NCBI GenBank assembly: GCA_022824305.1
Contig: JAJEAD010000099.1
Span: 1-64,000, forward strand
DNA: 64,000 nucleotides
Reading direction: 5' to 3'
DNA from: Gammaproteobacteria bacterium
Lineage (GTDB): Bacteria > Pseudomonadota > Gammaproteobacteria > HK1
Within the stretch, counting starts at the first letter, position 1. Each line of letters starts with the position of its first letter. The position numbers and the translations under genes were made by a program. This document shows, piece by piece, positions 25,794 to 34,646 of this stretch. The notes below the pieces were generated by a model. That model worked only from the letters and a program-made list of their open reading frames with translations, was not told where the DNA came from and made no database searches.

Positions 25794-26696
25794 ATGTCCT
25801 ACTACCTCGGCCTCCTCCAGCTCATCGGGGTCCATACGCTTCTCGGCCTGTCCGCGTACGTGTTGATGCTCACCGGACAGCTCTCGCTCGGGCAGGCCGG
25901 CTTCTTCGCGATCGGGGCCTACTCCGCGGGCATTCTCACCGTCATATTCGAGCTGCCCATTCTTCCCGCGCTGCTGGCGGGCGCGCTCATCGCGGCCTTC
26001 TTCGCCTTCCTCGTCGGCTTTCCCGCGCTGAGAGTGAAGGGCCTGATGCTGGTGGTCGCGACCATCGCGTTCAGCGAATTCGTTCGCCTGTTCTTCTTCA
26101 ACCTGAGCTGGCGGGTGCCCCGCGGCGACATCCACGTGGGTCCGGACAGCACCAACGGATTCCGAGAGATCCGCTACTTCGTGGCGAACGGCTGGTCGGC
26201 ATGGGAGATCACCACCTTCGTGTGGATCTTCGTCATCCTGGTCATGGCCGCGCTGTGGTGGATGGACCGGTCGCGCGCCGGAGCGGTGTTGCGGGCGGTG
26301 GGCGAGGACGAGCTCGCGGCCCAGAGCGCGGGCATCAACCTCACCGCGGTCAAGGTGACGGCGATGACCGCCGGCGGCTTCATCGCCGGCATCGGCGGGG
26401 CCCTCTACGCCCACACCGCGACCTACGTCGACCACCTCACCTTTACCGTCCTGCTCGCGACCTTCGCGATCTCCTATCCGATCCTCGGCGGCCTCTCGAG
26501 CGTGTTCGGGACCCTGGTCGCGGTCATCTTCATTCAGGGGGTGCTCGTGGAAGGGCTCCGCTTTCTCGGGGACTGGCGCAACATCGTCTTCGGCCTGCTG
26601 ATCATCGCCGCGATGAACCTGAAGCCTTCCGGACTCTTCGATGCCCGTACCACGCTGCTCCTCAGGCGCAGCGTCGGCTTGGGCGGCCGGGAGTAG
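25794..26696 (+). CDS. Branched-chain-type ABC permease (LivM-like), set 1
   Basis: A 300-residue membrane protein. LivM marks are GQLSLGQAGFFAIGAYSAGIL, FPALRVKGLMLVVATIAFSE, and AGFIAGIGGALYAH-like AGGFIAGIGGALYAH. It forms a heterodimeric channel with the preceding LivH-like protein. The stop lies 4 nt before the GTG of the ATPase gene. Confidence 0.9.
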   Translation: MSYYLGLLQLIGVHTLLGLSAYVLMLTGQLSLGQAGFFAIGAYSAGILTVIFELPILPALLAGALIAAFFAFLVGFPALRVKGLMLVVATIAFSEFVRLFFFNLSWRVPRGDIHVGPDSTNGFREIRYFVANGWSAWEITTFVWIFVILVMAALWWMDRSRAGAVLRAVGEDELAAQSAGINLTAVKVTAMTAGGFIAGIGGALYAHTATYVDHLTFTVLLATFAISYPILGGLSSVFGTLVAVIFIQGVLVEGLRFLGDWRNIVFGLLIIAAMNLKPSGLFDARTTLLLRRSVGLGGRE

Positions 26697-26700
26697 CGCG

Positions 26701-27477
26701 GTGCTGGAGCTCCGCGGACTCTCGAAGCACTTCGGGGGCGTCAAGGCCCTCGACGGGCTGGACCTCAGCGTCCGCGAGGGCGAGATCTTCGGCCTCATCG
26801 GCCCCAACGGCTCAGGGAAGAGCACCGCCATCAACCTGATCTGCGGAGTGTACGCAGAGAGCGCCGGCACCGTCCGCTTCAGCGGGCAGGTAATGAACGG
26901 CAAGGCGCCCCATGAGCGCCTGCGGGCGGGCATCGCCCGCACCTTCCAGAACATCCGCCTCTTTCCGAACCTGACGGTATGGCAGAACCTGTGGGTGGCG
27001 CAGAACTCGCCCCGGGACGTCGCCGCGCAGGGCTTCCTGTCGCGCTGGTTCGGGGCCACCCGCCGCACGCGCCGCGAGCTCGCGGAGCTGCTCGAGCTGG
27101 CCGACCTGGGTCACAAGGGCGACGAGCTCGCATCCAACCTCGCCTTCGGGGAGCAGCGGCGCCTGGAGTTCGCGCGCGCGGCGGCCGCCCGCCCGCGCCT
27201 GCTGCTGCTCGACGAGCCGGCGGCGGGCATGAGCCGGCAGGAGATCGAGGATCTCGGCGGGCGGATCCGCGGGCTGCGCGATTCGGGGGTGACGATACTG
27301 CTCGTCGAGCACGTGATGGAGCTCGTGATGGGGGTGACGGAGCAGATCGCGGTCCTCAACTTCGGGAAGAAGATCGCCTTCGGCACTCCGGGCGAGGTGC
27401 AGCGCAACGAGGCGGTGCAGGAGGCCTACCTCGGCACCTCCGCCTCCGATTCCGGCGCGGCCGGCGAAGGCGCCTGA
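26701..27477 (+). CDS. Branched-chain-type ABC ATPase (LivG-like), set 1
   Basis: A 258-residue ATPase. Walker A is GPNGSGKS, the LivG signature FQNIRLFPNLTVWQNL follows, Walker B is LLLLDEPAAGM and the H-loop is VEHVMELVM. In place of the usual LSGGQQ the signature reads LAFGEQRRLE, which is normal for LivG proteins. I chose GTG 26701, 4 nt after the upstream stop, since the N-terminal strand begins there. Confidence 0.9.
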   Translation: MLELRGLSKHFGGVKALDGLDLSVREGEIFGLIGPNGSGKSTAINLICGVYAESAGTVRFSGQVMNGKAPHERLRAGIARTFQNIRLFPNLTVWQNLWVAQNSPRDVAAQGFLSRWFGATRRTRRELAELLELADLGHKGDELASNLAFGEQRRLEFARAAAARPRLLLLDEPAAGMSRQEIEDLGGRIRGLRDSGVTILLVEHVMELVMGVTEQIAVLNFGKKIAFGTPGEVQRNEAVQEAYLGTSASDSGAAGEGA

Positions 27478-27481
27478 GCGC

Positions 27482-28198
27482 ATGCTCCGCGTTCGGGACC
27501 TCGTCAGCTCCTACGGCAAGCTCGACGTCCTGCGCGGCATCAGCCTCGATGCGGCCGAGGGCAGGATCACCTGCCTTCTCGGTCCCAACGGCGCGGGCAA
27601 GACCACGACCCTGTTCACGATCGCCGGCATCCTCTCCGCCCGGTCCGGCTCCGTGCTCCTCAACGGCGAGGACCTGACCCGCCTGCCGGCCCCGAAAGTG
27701 GTGTCCCGGGGCATCGCGCTGGTGCCCGAGAACCGCCTGGTCTTTCCGCGAATGAACGTCGAGGAGAACCTCCGCGCCGGCGCCTACGCCCGGCGCGCAT
27801 CCGCAGCCGAGATCGCGGCCGACATCGCAGACCTGTACCGGCGATTTCCGCGCCTGGAGGCGCGCCGGGACCAGTTCGCCGGGACTCTCTCGGGGGGCGA
27901 GCAGCAGATGCTGGCCATCGCCCGGGGCCTGATGGCCCGGCCCCGGATCCTGCTCATGGACGAGCCCTCCGTCGGACTGGCGCCGCTGATCGTCGACGAG
28001 ATCTTCCGCATCATCCAGGAGCTGAACGCGGAAGGCGTCACGATCCTGCTCGTCGAGCAGAACGCCCGCATGGCGCTCACCGTGGCCCACAAGTTCTACC
28101 TCATCGAAGGCGGCGAGATCACCTTCTCGGGATCGCCGGGAGAGCTCGAAGAGGACGAAGTCATCCGCCGCGCCTACCTGGGAGCGCAGAAGGAGTAG
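27482..28198 (+). CDS. Branched-chain-type ABC ATPase (LivF-like), set 1
   Basis: A 238-residue ATPase starting MLRVRDLVSSYGKLDVL. It has Walker A GPNGAGKT, the LivF region VPENRLVFPRMNVEENL, signature LSGGEQQMLAIARGLM and Walker B LLMDEPSVGLAP. It pairs with the LivG-like ATPase just before it (4-nt gap). Confidence 0.9.
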   Translation: MLRVRDLVSSYGKLDVLRGISLDAAEGRITCLLGPNGAGKTTTLFTIAGILSARSGSVLLNGEDLTRLPAPKVVSRGIALVPENRLVFPRMNVEENLRAGAYARRASAAEIAADIADLYRRFPRLEARRDQFAGTLSGGEQQMLAIARGLMARPRILLMDEPSVGLAPLIVDEIFRIIQELNAEGVTILLVEQNARMALTVAHKFYLIEGGEITFSGSPGELEEDEVIRRAYLGAQKE

Positions 28199-28223
28199 CC
28201 CCTTCCGAAGCGGGTAACGCGCC

Positions 28224-29123
28224 TTGATCGACTTCGTCCAGAACACGGTCGACGGCATCATGTTCGGCTCGTCCTACGCGCTGCTGGCGATCGGCTTCAC
28301 GATCGTTTTCGGCGTATTGCGCCGGATCAACCTCGCGTTCGGCGCCAGCATCATGCTCGGGGCGTACGCGGGCACGTGGCTGCACGTCCACTACCAGGTC
28401 AACGTGCTGGTCGTCGCCCTGACGACCCTCGTGTGCACCGTCCTCGCCGGGATCTACGTCGAGCGCCTGTGCTTCCGTGCCATCCGCCGCGACGCCGCCC
28501 TCGCCTCCATGGTGTCGAGCTTCGTCATCTGGATGCAGCTCGAGGAAGCCGCGGTCCACCTGCTGCCCGAACGGACCTACGCGTTCCCCTCCTTCTTCGT
28601 CGCCGGCTCCTTCGAGCTGGGCCCCTTCCTGTTTCGGGGGGAGCAGACCACGATGCTGGTGCTGGCCGCGCTCATGGTGGGGGCCCTGCACCTCCTGCTG
28701 CGCCATACCCGCTTCGGCCTCGCGCTGCGGGCGGTCTCCGAGAGCCCGCGGGCGGCCGCGTACATGGGCATCGACACGGCCTGGGTCATGCTGTGCGCGT
28801 TCGCGCTGGTGTCCCTGGTCGGCGGGGTCGCGGGCTTCGCCATCCTCGCCACGGACGAGCAGATCACGCCCTTCTTCGGGCTCTGGGCCACGTTCAAGGG
28901 CCTCATCGCGATGATGCTGGGGGGCATGGGCTCCCTGCCCGGCGCGGTGCTCGGAGGCCTGCTGCTCGGAGTGATCGAGGCGCACGCCCAGTGGTACCTC
29001 GGCAACGAGTACAAGGACTTGAGCGCCTACCTGCTGCTCTTCGCGATGCTGGTGCTTCGGCCCGGCGGCATCCTGGGCCAGCGCATTCACGGCCGCGAGG
29101 CGCTCGCCTTCCGCCGCGTATAG
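28224..29123 (+). CDS. Branched-chain-type ABC permease (LivH-like), set 2
   Basis: A 299-residue membrane protein with the LivH pattern FVQNTVDGIMFGSSYALLAIG near the start and KGLIAMMLGGMGSLPGAVLGG later. Start is TTG 28224. It opens a second complete permease/ATPase set and is clearly a diverged paralogue of the gene at 24891, not a recent copy. Confidence 0.9.
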   Translation: MIDFVQNTVDGIMFGSSYALLAIGFTIVFGVLRRINLAFGASIMLGAYAGTWLHVHYQVNVLVVALTTLVCTVLAGIYVERLCFRAIRRDAALASMVSSFVIWMQLEEAAVHLLPERTYAFPSFFVAGSFELGPFLFRGEQTTMLVLAALMVGALHLLLRHTRFGLALRAVSESPRAAAYMGIDTAWVMLCAFALVSLVGGVAGFAILATDEQITPFFGLWATFKGLIAMMLGGMGSLPGAVLGGLLLGVIEAHAQWYLGNEYKDLSAYLLLFAMLVLRPGGILGQRIHGREALAFRRV

Positions 29124-29126
29124 CCC

Positions 29127-30044
29127 ATGGACGACTACGTCATCACGGTGCTGTCGAACATCGGCATGATCTCGTTCGTCGCGCTCTCCGCCTACCTGCT
29201 GCTGCTGACCGGCGTGATCTCCTTCGGCCAGCAGGCCTACTTCGGGCTGGGCGCCTACGCGGCCGGCGCCGCGACCGCGATGCTCCTGCTGCCGATCTGG
29301 GCCGGCATCCTCATCGGCGCGTGCGTGGCCGGACTCATGGCGGCATTGGTGGGAGCACTGACGCTGCGCCTGCGCGGGCTCTACTTCTCCATCTCGACCC
29401 TCGCCTTCGCGGAGATGGTGCGCCTGGTGCTGCTGATCGTCGAGGTGCAGGTAGAAGTCGACGGAGAGCTGGTCGGACCCGCCGGCGCAGAGGGCTTCCA
29501 CGACATCCGCTGGATGTTCGAGCGCGACATCAGCCTCGGAGAGTTCATGCTCCTCATCTATGCGCTGCTGGCGCTGGTGCTCGTCGCCCTGCTGCTCATC
29601 GAGCGCTCCCGCCTCGGATCCATCTTCAGAATGCTCGGCTCCGACGACCTGCTGGCCGACATGCAGGGCCTGAACGTCGTGGGATACCGCGTTCTCGCCG
29701 CGGGGCTCGCCGGCGTGCTCGCCGGCATCGGCGGAGCGCTCTACGCCCACTTCACCACCTACGTGGAGCCGCAGTTCTTCAACGTCATGCTGGGCGTGCA
29801 CGCCCTTGCCTACGGCCTCATCGGCGGCCTCGGCACCGCCTTCGGGCCGCTCATCGGCGTTGCCATCGACGTCGGATTCCTGGAGGCCGTGCGCTTCATT
29901 CAGGGCTACCGGATGATCGTGTTCGGCGGCCTGGTCGCACTGCTGCTGATCTTCATGCCGCGGGGCCTCCTCGACGAGGAACGGGTCCACCGCCTGAAGG
30001 CGCGCTTCCGGAGGAGGGGCGATGCTCACGCTGCAGGGTCTTGA
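29127..30044 (+). CDS. Branched-chain-type ABC permease (LivM-like), set 2
   Basis: A 305-residue membrane protein with VISFGQQAYFGLGAYAAG, LRLRGLYFSISTLAFAEMV and LAGIGGALYAHFTTYVEPQFF, all LivM marks. The last 23 nt overlap the next ATPase gene, whose GGAGGAGGGG ribosome site lies inside this gene, indicating translational coupling. Confidence 0.9.
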   Translation: MDDYVITVLSNIGMISFVALSAYLLLLTGVISFGQQAYFGLGAYAAGAATAMLLLPIWAGILIGACVAGLMAALVGALTLRLRGLYFSISTLAFAEMVRLVLLIVEVQVEVDGELVGPAGAEGFHDIRWMFERDISLGEFMLLIYALLALVLVALLLIERSRLGSIFRMLGSDDLLADMQGLNVVGYRVLAAGLAGVLAGIGGALYAHFTTYVEPQFFNVMLGVHALAYGLIGGLGTAFGPLIGVAIDVGFLEAVRFIQGYRMIVFGGLVALLLIFMPRGLLDEERVHRLKARFRRRGDAHAAGS

Positions 30045-30780
30045 GAAGCGCTTCGGCGCGCTGGCCGCGCTCTCCGGCATCGACCTCGAGGTGCCGGCCG
30101 GGGAGATCCTGGGCATCATCGGTCCCAACGGCTCGGGCAAGACCACGCTGCTGAACGCGGTGACCGGGGTGTATCCGCCCAGCGCCGGGCGCATCGCCTT
30201 CGGGGGCGCGGACATCACGGGATGGAAAGGGCACCGGATCGCGCGCCTGGGGCTGGCGCGCACCTTTCAGAACATCCGCCTGTTCCCGACCATGACCGTC
30301 TTCCAGAACGTGTGGGCCGCGCAGCACGCGCGGACTCCGGGCGGGCTGCTCGGCCTGCTGCGCAGCCGGCCGCGGCCCGGAGGCGGCGACACGAGAAGGG
30401 TCGAGGCGGCGCTGGAGCAGGTCGGGCTCCTCGCTTCCCGCGAGGTCCTGGCCCGGCACCTCCCGCTGCCCGCGCGCCGGCGCCTCGAGATCGCGCGCGC
30501 GCTCGTCGTGGATGCGAGGCTCGTGCTGCTCGACGAGCCGGCGGGCGGCATGACTCCGGCCGAGACCGCGGACATGGCGCGCGTCATCCGCGAGGTCGTT
30601 GCGCCGGGGCGGACCTGCGTGGTGATCGAGCACAAGATGGCGCTGATCACCGGCGTGTGCACCCGCCTCTGCGTGCTCGACTTCGGACGCAAGATCGCGG
30701 AAGGACACCCGGACGAGGTGCTCGACCGCGCCGAGGTCCGGGAGGTCTACCTGGGCGGAGTCGATGCCTCCGATGCTTGA
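30022..30780 (+). CDS. Branched-chain-type ABC ATPase (LivG-like), set 2
   Basis: A 252-residue ATPase with Walker A GPNGSGKT, FQNIRLFPTMTVFQNV, Walker B LVLLDEPAGGMT and an H-loop His in VVIEHKM. The signature loop is degenerate (HLPLPARRRLEIARAL) and lacks the usual Gly-Gly, which is uncommon and may affect activity. It overlaps the neighbours by 23 and 17 nt. Confidence 0.88.
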   Translation: MLTLQGLEKRFGALAALSGIDLEVPAGEILGIIGPNGSGKTTLLNAVTGVYPPSAGRIAFGGADITGWKGHRIARLGLARTFQNIRLFPTMTVFQNVWAAQHARTPGGLLGLLRSRPRPGGGDTRRVEAALEQVGLLASREVLARHLPLPARRRLEIARALVVDARLVLLDEPAGGMTPAETADMARVIREVVAPGRTCVVIEHKMALITGVCTRLCVLDFGRKIAEGHPDEVLDRAEVREVYLGGVDASDA

Positions 30781-31507
30781 AGTGCGCGGCCTGAGGGTCT
30801 CCTACGGGGGTTTGCGCGCGGTCGACGGCGTGTCCCTGGAGGTGCGCGCCGGCGAGATCGTCTCCATCATCGGCATGAACGGTGCCGGCAAGACTTCGAT
30901 TCTGAACGCCGTCTCGGGAATCCGGTCCCCGGACGAGGGCGAGATTCGTTTCGAGGGAGAATCGATCGGCGGGCTGCCCGCGCACGCCGTCGTCGCCCGG
31001 GGCATCGTGCAGGTGCCGGAGGGAAGGCTGCTCTTCGGCACCCTGAGCGTGGAGGAGAACCTGCTGGCCGGCGCCCACCGGCGCAGCCCCTTCGTGCTGC
31101 GGCGGCGCCCCCGCGCCGACCTGCGGCGCCTCTTCCCGGCGCTGGCGGACAAGCTGCACCGGCCGGCCGCCAGCCTGAGCGGAGGGGAGGCGCAGATGCT
31201 GGCGCTCGCCCGCGGGCTCGAGTCCGAACCCCGTCTCCTCCTGCTCGACGAGCCCTCGCTCGGGCTCTCGCCGAAGCTCTCGGAGGGGGTGTTCACGCTG
31301 ATCCGCCGGCTGCGCGATCGGGGGCTCACCCTGCTCCTCGTCGAGCAGAACCTGAGAAGGACCCTCGCCCTCGCCGACCGGGCCTACGTGCTCGAGAGCG
31401 GGCGCATCGTCTCTTCCGGATCGGCGGCGGCGCTCGAGTCCGACCATCGGCTCTTGTCCGACTACCTGGGAACTTCCGCGCCTGCGGCCTTTCATTCCGC
31501 CAAGTAG
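30764..31507 (+). CDS. Branched-chain-type ABC ATPase (LivF-like), set 2
   Basis: A 247-residue ATPase. Walker A reads GMNGAGKT, the LivF block is VPEGRLLFGTLSVEENL, the signature is LSGGEAQMLALARGL and Walker B LLLLDEPSLGLSP. A second ATG at 30773 could be the start. It ends the second transporter set. Confidence 0.9.
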   Translation: MPPMLEVRGLRVSYGGLRAVDGVSLEVRAGEIVSIIGMNGAGKTSILNAVSGIRSPDEGEIRFEGESIGGLPAHAVVARGIVQVPEGRLLFGTLSVEENLLAGAHRRSPFVLRRRPRADLRRLFPALADKLHRPAASLSGGEAQMLALARGLESEPRLLLLDEPSLGLSPKLSEGVFTLIRRLRDRGLTLLLVEQNLRRTLALADRAYVLESGRIVSSGSAAALESDHRLLSDYLGTSAPAAFHSAK

Positions 31508-31520
31508 AGGAACTGCAACC

Positions 31521-31982
31521 ATGAGCACGGGCAGATTCAAGCTGATGGTCGCGGCCGCGGTGGGCGTGTTGCCGCTGTCGACGGCCGCGGCGGAGAGGAA
31601 GGCGGCCGAGGTGGAGTGCACGCCGGTGGAAGAGCAGGCGCTGACCTACGACTGCACGATCGCCCTCCGGGGCAGGAAGAGCGGCGAACCGATAGTGGAT
31701 GCCGAATTCCACGTCGGCGTCGACATGCCCTCCATGCCCGGCGCCCACAGCGTGCGTCCGGTTCCCGCCGAAGCGCAGCCGGTTCCCGGCACCTACCGGG
31801 TGCGCCTGCAGCTCGAGATGACCGGCGAGTGGGCGCTGAAGCTCGACTTCACCGAGCCGGATCGCGATCGGGTGGTCAAGAAGCTCCACTTCGGCGGAAG
31901 GGAAGGACACGATGGACGCGAGAGCGAAGCGGACCACGGCGCGATGAACGGGGACATGGACCACGGAGGGCATGGGGAGTAG
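31521..31982 (+). CDS. Periplasmic YtkA/FixH-like protein with His/Met-rich tail
   Basis: A 153-residue exported protein (signal peptide to about residue 23, LSTAAA). The central part, DAEFHVGVDMPSMPGAHSV then PGTYRVRLQLEMTGEWALKLDF, matches YtkA-like/FixH immunoglobulin-like domains linked to copper handling or oxidase assembly. The C-terminal 25 residues are rich in His, Met and acidic residues (HGAMNGDMDHGGHGE), a likely metal-binding tail. It follows the transporter operon by 13 nt and has AGAGGAA upstream, so it is probably co-transcribed; why is unclear. Confidence 0.65.
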   Translation: MSTGRFKLMVAAAVGVLPLSTAAAERKAAEVECTPVEEQALTYDCTIALRGRKSGEPIVDAEFHVGVDMPSMPGAHSVRPVPAEAQPVPGTYRVRLQLEMTGEWALKLDFTEPDRDRVVKKLHFGGREGHDGRESEADHGAMNGDMDHGGHGE

Positions 31983-32003
31983 GTCGGCGCGCCCGCGCGC
32001 CTC

Positions 32004-33203
32004 TCAGTGCCGCAGCCCCATGCGCCTGAGGATGGGGATGACGTGCTCCTCCATCTGCACCAGCGCGCGCTGCGGGTCGAAAAAGCCGATCACCATGTTG
32101 TCGACGCCCACCTCGTGGAGCGCCCGCATCTTCTCCGCCACCGTCTCGTAACCGCCGAAGAACTGGTGGCCGTGCATGCCGAGGGCGACTTTCATGAACT
32201 GCTCCCGGCCGAGCCCCAGGTAGCGATCCTGCCCGCCCTCGACGTCCATCTCCGAGGAGGTGCCGACCGCCTGATTCATGAAGAAGCGGATCGCTTCAAT
32301 GTCCGCCTCCTCCTCGAGCCACGCCACGGTCTCGGCCGCCTGCTCGTCGCTGTCCTCCATCACGCAGTAGCACATCGCCCCGACCCGTACCCGGCGCCCG
32401 TACTTCGCGGCCAGGGAGTGCGCCTTCTCCACCGCCCAGCGGTAGTCCTCGAGACTGCCCTTCGGCGAGGCCGCGAACACCCAGTCCGCCTGCCGGCAGG
32501 CGAAGTCGAAGCCCTCCTCCGAGAGGCCCGCGTTCATGATGATGGGGCGCGGCTTCCTGATCGGTTTCGGCGCCACGTAGCCGCCGTAGCACTGGTAGTA
32601 CTCGCCCTCGAAGTCGACCGGGTCGTCGTACGCCCACAGGTACTTCATCAGGGTCACGAACTCGTCGGCCATGTCGTAGCGCACCGAGCCCGGCGGGCGC
32701 TCCTTGAATCCGAACTTCGCGAAGTCGGTGTGGATCATCCCCGCCACCACGTTGATGCCCCAGCGGCCGTTGGACACGAAGTCCGCGCAGGCGCCGAGCT
32801 TGGCGATGTGCATGGGATGGAAGCGGTAGCCGACGTGAACGGTGCCGAACAGGTTCATGTGCTCCGTCACCATCGCGCTCGCGGTGCCCGCGGTGGCGAA
32901 GTCGAGCCCTTCGCTGTTCCACCCGGTCGCCCCGCCCCAGCCGCTCCACATGCCGTACTGGACCTGGTGGTCGAAGCCGATGCGGTCGGCGTGCGCCAGC
33001 ATCCGCGACGCGGTCGGCCAGTGCCAGTAGTCCTTGTAGCGGGCGGGATCGGAGAGTACCGCCTTGGTCGCCGACAGCCCCGAGCTCACGTTCCAGGCGA
33101 AGAAGGAGAGCTCCATCGGCTGCCCGGTGGCCGCTTCCGGCTGGCCCCCGGGGTCGAAGGGGCCGCGCAGGATCTCGGCCTTGACGGTGCGCCTGGTGCT
33201 CAA
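32004..33203 (-). CDS. LLM class flavin-dependent monooxygenase (RutA/SfnG-like)
   Basis: A 399-residue luciferase-like barrel. Blocks ELSFFAWNVSSG, DRIGFDHQVQYGMWSGWGG, VSNGRWGINVVAGMIHTDFAKFGF and PRPIIMNAGLSEEGFDFACRQADWVF are those of FMNH2-dependent monooxygenases such as RutA and dimethylsulfone monooxygenase SfnG. It needs a separate flavin reductase, which is not next to it. Substrate unknown; a C-S or amide bond is a possibility from family. It is convergent with the transporter operon. Confidence 0.82.
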   Translation of the reverse strand: MSTRRTVKAEILRGPFDPGGQPEAATGQPMELSFFAWNVSSGLSATKAVLSDPARYKDYWHWPTASRMLAHADRIGFDHQVQYGMWSGWGGATGWNSEGLDFATAGTASAMVTEHMNLFGTVHVGYRFHPMHIAKLGACADFVSNGRWGINVVAGMIHTDFAKFGFKERPPGSVRYDMADEFVTLMKYLWAYDDPVDFEGEYYQCYGGYVAPKPIRKPRPIIMNAGLSEEGFDFACRQADWVFAASPKGSLEDYRWAVEKAHSLAAKYGRRVRVGAMCYCVMEDSDEQAAETVAWLEEEADIEAIRFFMNQAVGTSSEMDVEGGQDRYLGLGREQFMKVALGMHGHQFFGGYETVAEKMRALHEVGVDNMVIGFFDPQRALVQMEEHVIPILRRMGLRH

Positions 33204-33242
33204 CGGCGTGGCTCGGTGCCCGCGAGGCGCCGGTACGCGGCG

Positions 33243-33713
33243 CTACTCCTCATGCAGGGCGAACACCTGCTCGTCGCCGTCGCGGGTGACGAGCCACGTC
33301 GCGTAGCGCTGACGACGCTCGCCGAAATCCATTCCCGGCGAGCCGAGCGGCATGCCCGGCACGACGAGGCCCAGCGCATCGGGGCGCTCCGCGAGCAGAC
33401 GCACTATCTCGCGCGCCGCGACGTGGCCCTCGATGACGTAATCGCCGACGCGGGCGGTGTGACAGGAGCGATGGCGGGCCGCGATGCCGACGCGGCGCTT
33501 GAAGTCCGCGAGCGCCTCCTGGGAGACGTCGCGGACGGCGACGCTGAAGCCGGCGTCTTCGATGTGTTCGACCCACAAGGTGCAGCACCCGCAGGTCGCG
33601 GTCTTCGTGACCTGCACGAGCGGAAGCTCGTCGGCGCCTGCGCCGCGTCCGAGCACGAGAAGGAAGGGCAGTACGACGGCGGCGGCGGCCCGCCGGGCAA
33701 GCAATGGGCGCAT
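33243..33713 (-). CDS. DUF411 metal-binding protein
   Basis: A 156-residue exported protein. The signal peptide is MRPLLARRAAAAVVLPFLLV..., and the mature part has the DUF411 pattern: KTATCGCCTLWVEH, CHTARVGDYVIEGHV, and VPGMPLGSPGMDF. The CGCC pair, the second Cys and several Met suggest copper/cadmium binding in the periplasm, consistent with CopG-like roles known for the family. I chose ATG 33713 because it begins the signal peptide. Confidence 0.82.
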   Translation of the reverse strand: MRPLLARRAAAAVVLPFLLVLGRGAGADELPLVQVTKTATCGCCTLWVEHIEDAGFSVAVRDVSQEALADFKRRVGIAARHRSCHTARVGDYVIEGHVAAREIVRLLAERPDALGLVVPGMPLGSPGMDFGERRQRYATWLVTRDGDEQVFALHEE

Positions 33714-33795
33714 GGGGCGGACCTCGGCAGGGAAGAGACGATGCTGAGGCAACGATAGCGCAACCGGGAAGGCGGCGTACACGCCGGCGTTCGAA

Positions 33796-34581
33796 CTATC
33801 CCAGCGTTCCGGAGCAGAACTCGTTGATCGCGTAGCCCTGCTCGGACCCCTTGCCGCTGTGCACGGTCATCCGGCAGAAGCGCTGGCGCAGCATCGAGTC
33901 CATCGCGTCCGAACGGAGCACGGTGTCCCAGACGCCGAGCTCTTCGAGCTCCACGTCGTAGTCCTCGCCGTCCACCACGCCGTAGCAGTGGTCGTCCCGG
34001 TGACAGGAGTCGCGATCGAGCGCCTCGCGCACCACGCCGGCGGCGTCGATGAAGCGGAAGTAGGAGTGGTTGCCGAATCCGAAGGTGGCCTGCGCCGTCC
34101 ACAGCGACCGGGACTGATCGTCGAGCGTGCCGTGCACGAAGCGGTATCCCCAGTACCGGATGGGCTCGCCCCGGAAGTCGTAGCGCTTGCAGTAGGCGAG
34201 CCCTCGCAGACGCCGGCCCCGATGGCGCACTTCCGCCGCCATGTCGGGGTGGTGGAGTCCGGGCCCGATCGGAGAGGGGCCGTACATGGTGTGCCGGGGG
34301 ATGAGGGTCAGCGAGAGGTCGTCGCCGACGCGAATCGAGACCGCTTCATCGGGAGCGGAGAGCGCGAATCCGGCGCCGCGCAGGTCGGCGTAGGGCGCGG
34401 CGCTCTGGGAGAGCGGCTCGTCGCTGTTGTGCAGCTCGGCGACGCTTCCGTCGTACACCCACGCCGAGTGGTGCCACAGGGAACAAGTCCAGAACACCCG
34501 CACCGCGAAGGCCCGGCCTTCGCAGAAGGCATGGAACTGCAGGCTGTCGTGCCAGCCGCTGCCGAAGGGTCTCTGAAGCAC
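33796..34581 (-). CDS. Uncharacterised beta-rich protein beside thiolase
   Basis: A 261-residue cytosolic protein that I cannot assign to a named family with certainty. It is rich in aromatic residues and beta-strand patterns (WHDSLQFHAFCEGRAFAVRVFW; GYRFVHGTLDDQSRSLWTAQATFG; YGVVDGEDYDVELEEL), which resembles lipocalin-like or tocopherol-cyclase-like barrels. The GTG at 34581 has AGGAGG 8 nt upstream and is the best start; the open frame extends upstream only as a shadow of the thiolase. It follows the thiolase by 65 nt on the same strand, suggesting a role in acyl-CoA metabolism. Confidence 0.7.
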   Translation of the reverse strand: MLQRPFGSGWHDSLQFHAFCEGRAFAVRVFWTCSLWHHSAWVYDGSVAELHNSDEPLSQSAAPYADLRGAGFALSAPDEAVSIRVGDDLSLTLIPRHTMYGPSPIGPGLHHPDMAAEVRHRGRRLRGLAYCKRYDFRGEPIRYWGYRFVHGTLDDQSRSLWTAQATFGFGNHSYFRFIDAAGVVREALDRDSCHRDDHCYGVVDGEDYDVELEELGVWDTVLRSDAMDSMLRQRFCRMTVHSGKGSEQGYAINEFCSGTLG

Positions 34582-34646
34582 CGGGCACCTCCTCGAAGGC
34601 CGCCGCCCGGGACCGATCCCGAGCGGCGCGTGCGTGCGCGGCGCGC

